Below are positions 21,524 to 33,900 of a stretch of 64,000 nucleotides of DNA, one piece after another; the stretch's first letter is position 1, and each line of letters opens with the position of its first letter. The translations under genes were made by a program, and so were the position numbers. The DNA comes from Myxocyprinus asiaticus. Its lineage: Eukaryota; Chordata; Actinopteri; Cypriniformes; Catostomidae. The notes beneath the pieces are model-generated. The model saw only the letters and a program-made list of their open reading frames with translations, had not been told where the DNA came from and did no database searches. The stretch covers positions 35,661,001-35,725,000 of the forward strand of contig NC_059385.1 in NCBI RefSeq assembly GCF_019703515.2, in the 5' to 3' direction.

Positions 21524-21987
21524 AATACTTTAGCATTGGGGGCCTGGGTAGCTCAGTGGTAAAATACGCTGGCTACCACCCCTGGAGTTCGCTAGTTCGC
21601 TATTTCGAATCCCAGGGCGTGCTGAGTGACTCCAGCCAGGTCTCCTAAGCAACCAAATTGGCCCGGTTGCTAGGGAGGGTAGAGTCACATGGGGTAACCT
21701 CCTCGTGGTCGCTATAATGTGGTTTGTTCTCGGTGGGGTGCATGGTGAATTGAGCGTGGTTGCCGCGGTGGATGGCGTGAAGCCTCCACACACGCTATGT
21801 CTCCGTGGCAACGCGCTCAACAAGCCACGTAATAAGATGCACGGGTTGACTGTCTCAGACGTGGAGGCAACTGGGATTCGTCCTCCGCCACCCGGACTGA
21901 GGCAAATCACTATGCCACCACGAGGACTTAGAGTGCATTGGGAGAAAAAGGGGAAAAATCCCCCCCCAAAAAAAAATACTTTAGCAT
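21524..21987 (+). mobile_element. tRNA-derived SINE with perfect 13-bp duplications
   Basis: The head (GGGCCTGGGTAGCTCAGTGG, then TTCGAATCCCAGG) keeps the A and B boxes of a tRNA-type RNA polymerase III promoter. The body (TTGGCCCGGTTGCTAGGGAG...) is shared with copies at 39,912 and 46,496. It ends in an A-run. The 13-bp target duplication AATACTTTAGCAT is exact at 21,524-21,536 and 21,975-21,987, so this insertion is fairly recent and LINE-mobilised. The tRNA head is not a functional tRNA gene. Confidence 0.93.
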
Positions 21988-22254
21988 CAACTAACTTTGA
22001 ATTTGTACACCTCTTGACCTCAAATGTCCCATCATTAGTCGGCGTTCTGTGTTGGGATGAGTTTGAAGAATCTCTCTCACTATTCCAACAAGCTCTGAAT
22101 TGTCCATAGTTTAATATAATTCATTTAATCTATCAGAAAGTGAAATAGACAATAGTCTAAAACACAAAATTAGAATAACCTATTTATATGATTTTCTGTG
22201 TATGCTGTTCAGGCTACAGGGAAATGAATAGGAATGTCATTCAGATTAAAGGTG

Positions 22255-22520
22255 CTTTCATTCATTTTTAAAGGAATAATCCGGGTTCAATACACATTGA
22301 GCTCAATCGACAGTATTTGTGGCATAATGTTGATAACCACAAAAAAAATTTTTTTTTAAAAGTATAAATACTCATTGTTACAAAAGTATAGCCACATGAT
22401 GTAAATAATAAGCATGGTAATTTAATTTTGGTGTGAAAAATTGCTTAATAACTTTCTGCTTTTAACCCCTCCAAAAGTTGGCCATAATGACTTCCATTGT
22501 AAGTGCCTCACTGTGACACA
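22255..22520. mobile_element. Long-TIR MITE (family 1), internally deleted
   Basis: The left arm begins AAAGGAATAATCCGGGTTCA and runs through GTGGCATAATGTTGATAACC. The inner sequence and part of the other arm (CTTCCATTGTAAGTGCCTCA) follow. The element is shorter than the 47-kb copy and lacks its far end. Confidence 0.7.
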
Positions 22521-22672
22521 GATTCCCTGTCTGTCACTCACTCAACGTTGTGTCGAAGTAGTGACAATAAGGGTTTGCTCTTGAGAACCCCAATCACCTT
22601 TGATTTATTGAAAAGGCCAATGAAAACTGGCGAGTGGAATTTGCATGCTGCTCTCCGCCCCGGACATACAGG

Positions 22673-22680
22673 TATAAAAG
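22673..22680 (+). promoter_or_regulatory. TATA box of the DIRS-like element
   Basis: TATAAAAG lies in the leader about 240 bases upstream of the first gag ATG at 22,916. It is the only clear core-promoter motif of this relic. Confidence 0.5.
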
Positions 22681-22915
22681 GATATGGCGTGCACCACTCA
22701 TTCAGACTTGTTCTTCGGAGCCGAGCGCACATGTGTGTTCGTCCCGTCACCTTGCTATTGCTGCTGGAATTATGCCACGTATCAGTGGTCACACTCGTAC
22801 GGTCGAAGTGCCCTGGGCGCTTCGGCGACTGAGTCCACATGTGTAAAAGAGTATTTTCTAAAAGAGTATATTTTCTCTAAAAGAGCTCGCACAAACAATT
22901 GCTGTCTTTTTAAAG

Positions 22916-23203
22916 ATGTCCTTTCGCCTTTGTGCTACTGGGTGCGGCCGTTATCTCTCCCCGCCGGATGGCCATGAAATCTGTCTCGAGTGCTTGGGTC
23001 GCCAGCACACCGAGGCAGCTTTTGTGGATGGGTCATATTCTCACTGTGAGAACATGCCCATGAGAACGTTGAAGTCACGGCTCTCTTCCTTCTTCATGAA
23101 GCAGAGTGCCACTGCAGCTGCTTCCCGACCAGGTCCGTCCTGGGTTGAAACACAGGCGGCTGGAACTGCAGGCGCCTTGGGCGATTTGGATGTGGATATG
23201 TGA
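22916..23203 (+). pseudogene. Gag-like ORF, zinc-finger-type head
   Basis: The frame reads MSFRLCATGCGRYLSPPDGH then ICLECLGRQHTEAAF, HCENMPMRTLKSRL and a stop after 95 residues. The C-x3-C / C-x2-C / H-x2-C spacing suggests a small metal-binding fold at the start of a gag-like protein. The continuing frames (23,342-23,758, 23,769-24,005 and beyond) are shifted. Equivalent sequence for the later part is present in the copy at 38,944-39,612. Confidence 0.5.
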
Positions 23204-23768
23204 GTTTCTCTGCCGGCTCAGTCCCCGCGGACCTCCCATCCCCCAGCACGCACGTTCCGCCCATTAGAGTTCACGATCGGGGCAGACGGTCCACCTCAGG
23301 GCAGATTTAATGTCTCGTTCGGGGCTTGTGATGAGGATGAGTTGTCGGTCGCAGCATCGGAGGGTGGACTCCTGCTTTCTGAAGCGGACGAGTCTACTGA
23401 GCTCCCGCTCTCGGTGGTAGAGCTCAGGACAAAGTGGACGCTGAGTTGGCAGCCGTGCTTGCCCTGGCGGCAGCGAACATCAGGCTTGAGTGGAACCCTT
23501 TGCCCTGCCCTAAGCGTTCGCGGCTGGATATTTGGTTTCTTGGCTTGGAGCGTGACTCATCGCTGTGCCCCGCCCCAGTGCCTCTCTTTCCAGAAGTGCA
23601 CGAGGAGCTGGCTTGTCCACCCTGACTACCCTCGATGGGAGAGCAGCCAAGAGATATGTCGAGCTTCCCCAGGTAGAGCACGCCATGGTGGTGCACTTGT
23701 GCCTGCAGGGCACAGCCATCTGGAGGAACTGACCAAGGCTCCCTTCCAAGGCATGTAAGTTTTCTACG

Positions 23769-24475
23769 TTGTTAGTGGCGAAGGCTTACAATGCCACGGG
23801 TCAGGCCGCCTCCGCCCTCGCCATGCACGCCATGGCCATCCTGCAGGTTCACCAGGCCAAGGCGCTTAAAGATCTGCATGAGGGTAGGACCAACCCAGGG
23901 CTCATGCAGGAACATCGCACCGCGACCGACCTCGCTCTACGTGCAACGAAAGTCACAGCGCACACCCTGGGTCAGACGATGTCCACTTTGGTGGTCCAAG
24001 AGTGACAGCTATGGCTCAACCTTGTGGAGATGCGTGACGCCGAGAAGGTTCGCTTTCTCGACACGCCCATCTCCCATGGGGGGCTCTTTGGCAACACTGT
24101 TGAGGACTTTGCCCATCAGTTCTCGATGGTGAAGTAGCAGACGGAGGCCATCAAACACATCCTGCCGCGGTGCAACTCGGCCACCTACAGGCCTCCGAAG
24201 TCCCACGCTCCATCTGCCTCTCGCCAAGGCCATCCACTCTGAGGAGAAGATCCTCCCACAGGAAGGCAGCACCGCCTGCCCATCAGCCGGCCGCCAAGAA
24301 CCCCGGACAGGCTTCGAAGCGGCCCTGAGACAGGCGACCCAGGGATGAGGTTGCTGAGTCTGACTGGCCTGACCCAGGTGAGCATACGGGCTCCACTCCC
24401 ACCCCTGAGCCAGTACGAGGTGAGTACGCTTTCACTCACAATATCACCGGGTGACCTCTGAGCCCCGGCACCCAA
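23769..24475 (+). pseudogene. Gag-like ORF, alpha-helical part
   Basis: LVAKAYNATGQAASALAMHA, HQAKALKDLHEGRTNPGL, TDLALRATKVTAHTLGQTMS and TLVVQE are encoded to 24,005, where a TGA interrupts. The continuation (WLNLVEMRDAEKVRFLDTPI-like, then VEDFAHQFS) is readable to about 24,150. The paralogous segment at 39,378-38,944 keeps this frame open past the same point. I infer a capsid-like role. Confidence 0.5.
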
Positions 24476-24780
24476 TTTGTCAGTAAAAGAGCAGTTTCTT
24501 CACTCCCTGGGTCATTCTCTTATGCTCAGCCCTTCTGGCCCTCCCTCTCGCGACGGCCAGGTGCTGAGATTCTTTCCAGTCAACGAGTGGGACGCGAGTA
24601 TCTCGCGCTCCCTTGTTCTCCGTCGAAAGGAAGCTGGCAATCAGATAAGTTTGGCGGTTCTCAGGGCCGCTCGCCCGCCCCAGCCACCGGCCACCGTTGT
24701 GGGCTGGCGGAGCAGCACGCCTCCCCCGGACGAATACAACTATCAATCACTCCATAATCACATAATTAATAATAAAAAAT

Positions 24781-25490
24781 AAATAAATTTAATCATAAAT
24801 TCTATATTATCAATAATTTAAAGGAATATTGCATTTTTTATTTGTTTATTTATCTATGTTTTTATTTAATTTTTTTGGATTATCAAATTGTTGATTCTTT
24901 TTATCTATTTATCCACATCATTTCTTAATTGAGTTATTGATTTATCTATTGATTTATTGATTTATCAAATGATGTTTATAACTGATTTCTCAATTGATTT
25001 ATCAACTGATTTATCAATTAATTTATAGATTTATCAGTTGATTTATTGATTCATCAATGGATTGATTGATTTCCCAATTGATTATTGTCTGTCACATATG
25101 GGCCCCCATAGATAAGTACTGGTTTCCAAAAATCCGCTTAATAAAAAAACAAAAAACAAAAAAAAAACAAACAGACAAAACAGAAAAACATTTACATTAC
25201 ATTTAAAATCATTATTCTCTGCTTTTGATATCAAATCATAAACAGGCATGGGCATAACACCTGGTCACATTGACTGAGCCAGTAAGAATGCCGGTGAAGG
25301 TGTTTACATGCAACACGAGATCGGGGTAATGAGCAACAATCGAATCTATGTTTAAAAGCGTTTAAAACATTTTTAAAAACATTTAAAATGACCTCACACA
25401 TTGTCGGCTAATTAAAAGAATATTTCAACCAAAATGTTCAGCGCTCTGTGCATGTGTGAAGTGCAGAGGAAGGGTTAATCAATCTTCAAA
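24781..25490. repeat. AT-rich region with a degenerate GATTTATCAA-type repeat
   Basis: 24,820-24,915 is the inverse of the first ~105 bases of the window. From about 24,920 to 25,085 the word TTGATTTAT returns every ~10-20 bases. No gene is seen up to 25,490. Confidence 0.65.
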
Positions 25491-25820
25491 TCATGATCTC
25501 CAAGGAGACTGCATATTTATAGTGAAAAAGGAGTAGCATTTTGGCCTGTTTCTCACCCAAAACTGGTAGTATTGATTCAGAAGATATGGATTAAACCACT
25601 GGAGATGTATGGATTACCTTTATGCTGCCTTTACATCATTTTTAGAGCTTGGAAGTGTTGGACCCCATTGATGTGCATTGTATGGATATATTCACATAAT
25701 ATCTTTATCAAAATATCTTTGGGTTCCACAGAAGAAAGAAAGTCATATGCATTTGAGACGGTATATGGGTGAGTAAATGATGAGAGAATTGTCATGTTTG
25801 GGTGAACTATTCCTTAAATT
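25491..25820. mobile_element. Long-TIR MITE (family 2), one copy
   Basis: The right end carries GGTGAGTAAATGATGAGAGA and GGGTGAACTATTCCTTAA. The inner sequence carries GGATTACCTTTATGCTGCC. The same words occur at 33,960-34,765, 57,320-57,665 and 62,905-63,165. It is a nonautonomous DNA transposon with no coding capacity. Confidence 0.7.
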
Positions 25821-26903
25821 CCCACCATTATTTGGAAAGCCGTGAAGACAGACAAGTGAAGTGATACAAACAGTGAAGCTTTTATTCCAAACATTAGCTC
25901 AACCGGAATAACTGTTGTATAATAGGGACTGCAGCAGTGGACTGGATGGCTATGGCAATCTGTGTACATCTGCACATACTGTACACAACTAATTTCTTGC
26001 ATTATTGTAACCGTAAATTATGTTGTTGTAACCATCTACTATGGGAGAATTGCTGAAGTCTATACTATGACATATTTGGAAAGTAAAGGTTTTGTTTTAC
26101 AAGAAATGATGCAAAGTGAGCACAGTAGAAGCCTTAACATCCTCCTCAAAATTCACATGATAAATTTATTACCCACATTGGTTAGAATAGACTTCAATAT
26201 AATATCAATAATATTAATAATCATATCTAGGCTTTAGAGTAATATCATACAAGAGTAAAAACTCTTCTGACAGTAGGTTATCTTTAACACTACAAGAAAC
26301 TCCTCTCTTGTGATTTTACAGTAAATGGCATTTTTTATTTTTGCACCTTCTATTGCTTAGTGATTTGCGTTTCATGGCTATGGTGGTTGAGTTTACTTCC
26401 GGCTTAAAGTACCTAACATTATTTAAGAAAACGACACTGTTGGAAAATAGCTTTATTATATTATTATAAAACTATAATATATTAGTTATTATATAACTGT
26501 ATTTTTAACTATTGCACAGTATTTATTTAATATAGACTCATGGGTAGACAAAGCTCTCTAATGATGTGTTAGAGTGCACAAACAGTGTGTTTTGTGTGAA
26601 TGTAATGATGCAGTAATTAGCCAGTATATTGAAGAACAATTCTGCTACAAAATGTGTAAAATTATACATTTCATTCTTTATTTACATTTACTTGTAGTAG
26701 AAAAGAAATCTTGTGAATCTTGATTTGCAATAAATACTACAATGCAGTAAACTGAACATCAGTTCTTTGTACAGGTATATACACAGACAGTTTTAGATGT
26801 AAATACTGTATGAATTTGATATATACACAGTACATTAGTTTAAAAGTAACAGGTACAAATGAACTAGTGGTATTCTAGAAAAAGGTAGGGCTATAAAATA
26901 TTA
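25821..26903. other. Noncoding stretch downstream of tex15
   Basis: No gene or clear element is seen. It is AT-rich. Confidence 0.6.
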
Positions 26904-26909
26904 TTTATT
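26904..26909 (-). terminator. tex15: Poly(A) signal for tex15 (candidate)
   Basis: AATAAA on the minus strand lies about 65 bases past the stop codon of the last tex15 open exon (26,974). This supports that exon being terminal. Confidence 0.5.
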
Positions 26910-26973
26910 GAATAATATCCATTTAACTAAAATGAACTCAAAAAGTTACATTAAAGCTGGTAGTACGTTAGTC

Positions 26974-27649
26974 CTAAATGGCATTAGGATAATATCTAGT
27001 ATCAGGGTGAAAGGCTGCAGTGGAGCCTGTGGTGTATGTTTGTCCATTCAAAAGGAAGTAGGGGTAATTCATTGCTGTAATCTTGCCAGGCACAGGGACA
27101 TGCATCATAGTGTTTGGAGATGCCTGGAGTGAGAGAGGTGGAGGAGGAACAGATGTTGTATTTAAATGAAAATTTGGTAAACTATAGGGCTGTGTCATGG
27201 CTAAAGTGAACTGGTTTACTTGATCTTTTGAGAGCACAGGACAATGTGAAGTGCAAGTTTGCTGATGTTTCACACTCTCAATCCTCGTATGCGTAACACC
27301 AGAGTCTCCTAGTAAAGTTGCTTGGGGTGCCGAAGTGGAAGGCCACTGGGCTCTCTGAATGTCTGCTGAAGATGTCCTCTGATCAAAGCAAGATAAAGAC
27401 ACTCGTTTCTTAGACAGAAGAAGAGACCTTATTTCAGAGTGTGCATGAGATGTTGAAGGTGGCACTAAGTTTGGTGCATTCCAATCTACGGCAGTACTGC
27501 CAACCATTCCCCAGTGCCCTTGACTGGGTTTTTGAGGAAGAGCGTAGTAAGAAGTTGGGTTCTCAATGTGGGTTGCAGGATTAGTTTTGAACAGTGGATT
27601 CATTTCATTGTTATTTATATTACATGGAGTTATGGGTGGATGAGATACC
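26974..27649 (-). CDS. tex15: Probable last coding exon of tex15
   Basis: A 225-codon frame opens directly after a good acceptor (TTTCTCCAATTTCCCAG, exon from 27,649) and stays open to the stop at 26,974. It reads VSHPPITPCNINNNEMNPLF, then a Pro/Ser/Thr-rich sequence ending HPDTRYYPNAI. A poly(A) signal follows. The exon needs two bases of a codon from the upstream exon. The large exon offers CG|GTATAG near 27,972 in that phase, a poor donor, while its own frame stops at 27,916. Whether the long isoform uses this exon is unproven. No known domain is visible; disordered C-terminal tails are expected for the family. Confidence 0.5.
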
Positions 27650-27915
27650 CTGGGAAATTGGAGAAAATTTATAACAAACAGATTTCAGGATTTCTGATAA
27701 ATAAGAAGCATTTGATGATTTGACGTTAAGTATGAGCATTTGATCCTCAAATTCAATTGTACAAATGTAACTCCTACCTCCTTTTAGTCATTTTGAAAGC
27801 AGCCTCCTTTTCAGCATTTAGGCTCTAGGATTATAAATATACATTTAGAAACTTATTGAAAGACACACAATATTTTGTTCTTTCTTACCAAGTAGAAATA
27901 AATCAAATACAATTA

Positions 27916-30900
27916 TTAAAATTTCTGCCATTCTTCAATTTTCACATGTGAAGAGCGACTATACCGAAAATGTACCTGTCCAACAGTGGGTTGAGTGGAC
28001 ATCGATAATTGTAAACCTTTGTGTTTCCGAGCAGCATTGATTTGTTTTTGTCCTGGGGTCTCTGCTCCACCCATGGATGGAGGAGGCTGCTCTACTTTGT
28101 TCACAAGAGTGACGTCAGACTCTGTCACCCCAAGAATAATTTGTGGGTTTGAACTCTTATACATCTTGAGAACTTCACTTGGCACACCTTGCTCCATGTC
28201 TTGCCATATAAGAAACTTAGAGGCATCATAAAGAAGGTGCTCTATTCCAAACCATGACACTTTGCTGACCATTTCTTTGCATGATCTAATAAAAAAGGCT
28301 TTTTCTTGGAGATATCTGCATGTGATAGACAGATGCTCTGCTTTGCCCTCATCAAAAGTCCCTGGCAACAGATCCAATGGTGTTTCCACAAAAGTAATTA
28401 ATACTTTGTGGACCTTTTCCAAATTTTCCAAATTGTCTCCAAAGTTGATCATAGCAGTCAATGGTACTGATAAAAAGAAGCTTTTAATATCATGTGGATT
28501 TCTGAGTGCCGCTTCTGCCTCCAGCAGCTCACGCTTGCTTTTCAGATACATGTAGTAAGATGCATCAGGGGCTGTGTGGAGCTTTTGGTGCAGAGAGGAA
28601 ACAGCAATGTAGTATTCCTGCAGTTTACTGTAGCCCTCCTGCACCAGGATCTTTTGAAAAGAAGCAAACAAAGATGATTGCTGCTGAAAGCCGACCTCCC
28701 CCTTATAGAGTTCACCATAAAGGGAAGGATCATAGTAAAGCAAACTCCTAAATGTAGGTTTTCCGCTCAGAAAGTTGATTTTGTTGTCAACAAACTGCCA
28801 TGTTTCCATCATCATCTGCAACTCCAAGTAAGAGTTCACTGCTTCGTACTTCAGGTCTACTTGTGCAGGTGGATGGTCTAAATATTGTTCAAAGATGAGA
28901 TGTCTTGAAACAAAAGATTGGTTGAATTTAACTTTCTGATCTCTTTCAAAACTTGAGATAAAATGCTGTAGCATGCTCTTGCATTTAGATTGCAGAGATC
29001 CAAGTTCGGTTAATAAGATTGTCTGATCTGCCATTTTAAGAGTGTTTGAGATGTCACTGACACAGTACTCATTCTCAGCAAATGTACTGCTCACATTTCC
29101 ATCATCAATGATTTCTATCGTGTCCAAAGATTGATTCGTTTGAGTCTTTTTTTCAAATAAACTATCCATGTTCACCGAGTCTTGGGAGCAGGTGATAGGA
29201 TTTTGTTGCCCTATTGTATTTTTACTTTGCATCCAGAATTGTGCACTGGGGGTATTGATGGAGATTTCTGTGGGAGCGGGATTCCTGTTGTTCAACTGGG
29301 CCAAAGCAAGATGACCATTGTTATCTTTTACTGTGTCTAGTGAACTAGTGCTGTCAGGACTGACCCTAGCCACCAAGCCCCTTCTTGCCCTCTTTGATAC
29401 AAGCCTGTTGGTTCTTCTGGTCTGAGAAGATCGTCTGCCTCTCTTAGATCCAGCAGGCACTAGTAAGTAAATACTGGTTGCAGTTTGAACATGTTCACTT
29501 CCAGGAATGATCCTAGTTTGCGCAGAGTTGTCGGAGTACTCTCTGGAATTGTCTGTTGTAATGGCGTCACTCCCCTTAGGCATCAGACTGGGAAAATTCA
29601 CTATGCTGTATTGGCCTTTTTCCGCTAACTGCTGTTTATGTGCCGTACTGTCGAGGGTTATCCATGCCACTGGTTTCTCTTTCAGATCTTCATGCACCGT
29701 ATCTTGTTTCTTGACAGTGAACTCAAATTTGGTCAAATAATCTCTTAGTTTAGAAATGAGCTGTGTTTCTGGAGAGTCTTCATCACAGTTTTTGTTTAGT
29801 TCTGGTCTGGATAAATGACCATTTTCTTTTATTGTGACAGTGCTTGCACGTTTGTTATTTGAAGTGGAAATGCCAGAAAAATTTGTTTCATTGCCACTTG
29901 AAGTTGGATCATCAGCAGTGAGATCTATAACATTATCTGATGTACATTCGAAAGCCTCTACAACACAATGCTTTGAATCTGATGACTTCTCTTCAAACAA
30001 CGCTTTCTCTTGACCATTTGCCATTGTGATCTCAGAATCAATACTCCAAGCACTGCTGTGAGTAGACCTGTTGGTCGACATTGATGGGTTCTTATTTGGG
30101 TTATTTTGCCAGCAAGCCTTTGCCAGCATCTCTCCTTTGTCAATATTCTGGAAGTTCAGAGTAGTTTCCACACTTGCATTTGTCTCATTATTTTTTATAT
30201 TATCCATTGCACCATCACAACGAATGTCTACCTCAGTCCCTGTCTTAATCTTATCATAGATAGTATCCATCACTTTGAGTTCAGGAGTCATGTTTTTCTG
30301 GAGGTTAGTTGTGTGACTTCTGATTGCATTGCTTTCGGTCATATTACTATTTGTTCCTGATACCTCACATTCCTTTAAACTCAAGCCCTCAGTAGCTTTT
30401 ACATTGTCCTCTACTGATTTTTTCATTTTGTTATGCTCTGCCCTGCCTAAAGGAACTGATTCAGTCTCTGATGTCAGTTCCTGTAACATACTCCCTTCAT
30501 CTTTGATTGTACTTCTACAGTCTTTCCTTGAATTGTCCAACATGCTTGCACATGTTATCAAGGTTTTGTTTTGATTTGGTCTGTTCTTGGTTGTCTGAAG
30601 TTGTTCCACTTCATCTACCATGAGCACATCTTCTGTTGGTTTTTCCTTGTTAGTGTAGATTGAATCGACTGAAAGTGGTGCTATAGGTTTCAGTGTCAGA
30701 TCTTTGTTAGTAGCAGATTTGGTTGGAGAACAATGGTCTTGGAGTAGACTTTTACAAGTAATACCCTCTTGACAACCTTGAATGTATAACCATTGTCTGT
30801 CACTGTCCGCATGAGATGTGTGAGACATTATTCCTAAATTAGGACCTGGTTCATCATCTTTACTTTCTGTTAAGACTGTTTCAGAAGCATGTGACAGACT

Positions 30901-33900
30901 ATTTGATGAGTTTGATGTTGCTTTACCATGCACTGCTTCATGGGAACTCTCAGTTGACATCATGCAATTATTTGCTTTCCAAAAATGTCTCTTCTTGACA
31001 CATTTTGTCCTCCTCAAAGAGCGAATTAGTAATGGAGCTGAGTGTTGTTTTTGTATACATGAGTTTTTATTGCCTTGTCTGCTCAAACTTCTGTATTTAG
31101 CATGTAATTTAGCATCATTGTACCTTTGTGCTAATAGTTGTATTAGTTTACAGTTACGGGTTACAGTTTCCTTGTGTTCTTCACTGCTGGCGATTTGGGT
31201 CTCTGGGTTTTGGATCATTTTGCTGTTGCTGAATTTTGACATGAGGCCAGTTACCCTCTTCTGAAGGATTCTGATTTTTGAAAAGCGTTCAGACAGAGAA
31301 AGTGTTTGTTTAGAATAGGCAGGAGTTTTGTTGGCTTTTATAGTGACATTGAGATCTTCCCTGCACTTCATGTCTTTACAGTGATATTTGCCATACATTT
31401 TTGGCTTGGCCATGGTATTCATAGGTCTACCCATAACTCCGGGTGTGAGGTAAGCTCTCGCAGAGAAAATATGCTTTCCATTTTTGCTTGGCAATAGCTG
31501 ATCAAGTTGAATTCTGGCATACAATTCCCTGTGAGTAATGTTGTCTTCCATATCAAGCTCTGCAGATATTTCAGAGCCTTCAGTACATGTAGTATCCCTC
31601 TTTAGATTCTGCCCATTTAACGCTTGTGTTACTGCCATAACAGGGTTGAGACTACAGTCCTCTGATGCTCCACAGCTAGAGACTTCAACAAAGCTTGCAA
31701 TATCCATAGCAGTGATCACAGAGGACTCTACCACACTTGTGGACAATTCACCTTGACATACAATCTCAAGATTAATCTTACCTTCTATATTGTGGCTAGT
31801 TACGGCCACTTGGGATTGCTTTGGGTCAGATTGCACAATTTGTGCATCAGCTCTTTTGTCTGTGAGTGTGTGATTCACTGAGGCTAGCTCTGAAAGTTTT
31901 CGTGGAGACTCAACTAGACCATCATGATGGTCCACATAGTCCCGATGAGTCTCTGGTAGAAGATCCAGCTTCTTTTCTACCAGCATTACAGTACTAGATT
32001 TTGGATTTTCTGGATGTTTGGTCACACTGCACTTCTCCCTGTGAGCAAAATCTGTTTTATCTGATAAACATGTTGCATCATAAGTTTTTGTTTGGTGCAC
32101 ATTAGATGGATTCTGATTGTATGTATTCTCTGTTGTGTGTAAAATTATATTTTCTTTGGGTTCTCTTTCAGACAAACTGGATGCCTTCTGTGTCTCACTG
32201 TATTTTTGAGACAGCAATCCTTTCTTATACTTCTGATAATAAACCTCATAGAAATTTACATGGTCCATTAATGCTTGCTTTTGCTCTGGTGACACATTTT
32301 CTAGTGACCAGATCTTTTCACGCCTCTGTTCCTCATTCAGTCTGAAGTATGCAGCATATTTCTGGAATTTCATTTTGAATAACTTCATTGAGGGCAATGT
32401 TTCTGCTTTTTGCTTTAGTGAATGCCCACAGTTGTTCATTGAGGATTGTAGAGAAAAACACTTATTTATTTGATCATTCTTCATGTCCAGGTTTGATGGC
32501 TCTTTTGGATCAGACTCAGTTCTAGCAAACCCACAATTTTCTTCCTGGTTTTGGGGGTCTGGTTTGCATTGTCTACCTTCAAATCCTGAGGCGAAATATG
32601 TTGTCTCTGCATTTGAGCAATTTGTCTGTTTGTTTGTTTCTCGCCTAGATAGACAAGGGTCCTTAACCAAGCGTGAAGAATACACTATAGTGGAAATTTT
32701 GGACTTGGATGGACTTTCAGGTGTTGGGTCACATTCATTGTCATATACCTCATTTGTACTTAAAGTATTTCGTCTTACATTACTTGAGAATGTTTCCTTT
32801 TCCAGTAAACTTTGAGAGAGACCAGTGCGATCAACATTTGGCACTGATTCATGACTGGCAGGAATCCACTGCTGTTTTGGGTTGAGTGACTGAGTGTTTT
32901 CCATATTTTGAAACAGAGCCTCTGTTCCTGGATTCTGAGGTGTATAATCCAGTACTAAATAAGCTGGCGTGCTGAATTGTTTACATGTAATGGTTCCAGT
33001 GTCTCCTTTGCATCTTCTCTCAGCCACAGTACATGCCTTGAAACTGTATACTGTTTCTACAGGGTTAGAGGGAAACATACCTTGTCAAAGTTATTCAGGA
33101 AATTATTAGACACGTAATGTTGCATAATGCATAATGACTGGGCATGTATTTGATGTATTAATAAACAGATCTGCCAATATTACCATGCACTGGGCCAACT
33201 GGAAGTGTAGTAGGTGATATCGGTGAGATTGTAGGTGCTGTCAGAATGGCACTGCTGGCAGAAACAAATGAAACTACAGCATAAGGTACACACTGCCTGG
33301 GTCTTTCATTGAGCTCCTGGTTCCCATTAAAGTCAAACAGAAAAACCTGTAAATATAAAGTTTTATCATGACTCCTGTTGAACTTCAAAACAATTGATTT
33401 GAACATTTTCTATGCTAAAGAAGATGATACCAACTTACAGAGGAACCCAGTACTTGCTGGTGGAGATTGTCTCTATGGGAAACTGCATCTTTTAACATGT
33501 GACAGTCAAAGCTAACTGTGGGATCCTGGGTTTTGTTTAAATCCGAATTCTGTGCAATTTTTTTCACCTTTCCATACAGAACCTATAGACCAAAAGTGGA
33601 GAAATGTCCACAGTTGTCATTCGACATGATAGAACAATGCTCAGGACTGTATAAGACACAGGAAACATTCAACAAACCTTGAAAATTAGCAGATTTCTAG
33701 CTGTTAATATGCTGGTAGTTGATTTCAATGCAACATCTACATGTCTAAACAAATATACTCCATGTGATGGCTTTCCCAGGGCATGTTGGACTGTGCTGCC
33801 AACCCGTAGACCATGCTGATAAATCTGTGCTGTCATTTGGTTCGATGCAACTAAAAAACAGAATCTTTCCTCCATTTCTCTCCCATGTCTTCCTTTAGCG

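Larger units (their letters stand above)
22521..24780 (+). mobile_element. DIRS-like retroelement relic (copy 1)
   Basis: A leader with a TATA box precedes gag-type coding sequence. A second copy lies inverted at 38,620-39,800, sharing the gag region and the end near 24,470 (CCGGCACCCAA). The DIRS assignment comes from recalled fish element proteins with the same wording (KAYNATGQA, LGQTMSTLVVQE). No reverse transcriptase or tyrosine recombinase remains here, so an LTR element cannot be excluded. Confidence 0.55.

Noticed and set aside
21537..21615. tRNA gene-like A and B boxes
   Set aside because: The head belongs to a SINE (body, A-tail, target duplications). It does not fold as a complete tRNA by eye and recurs in other SINE copies.
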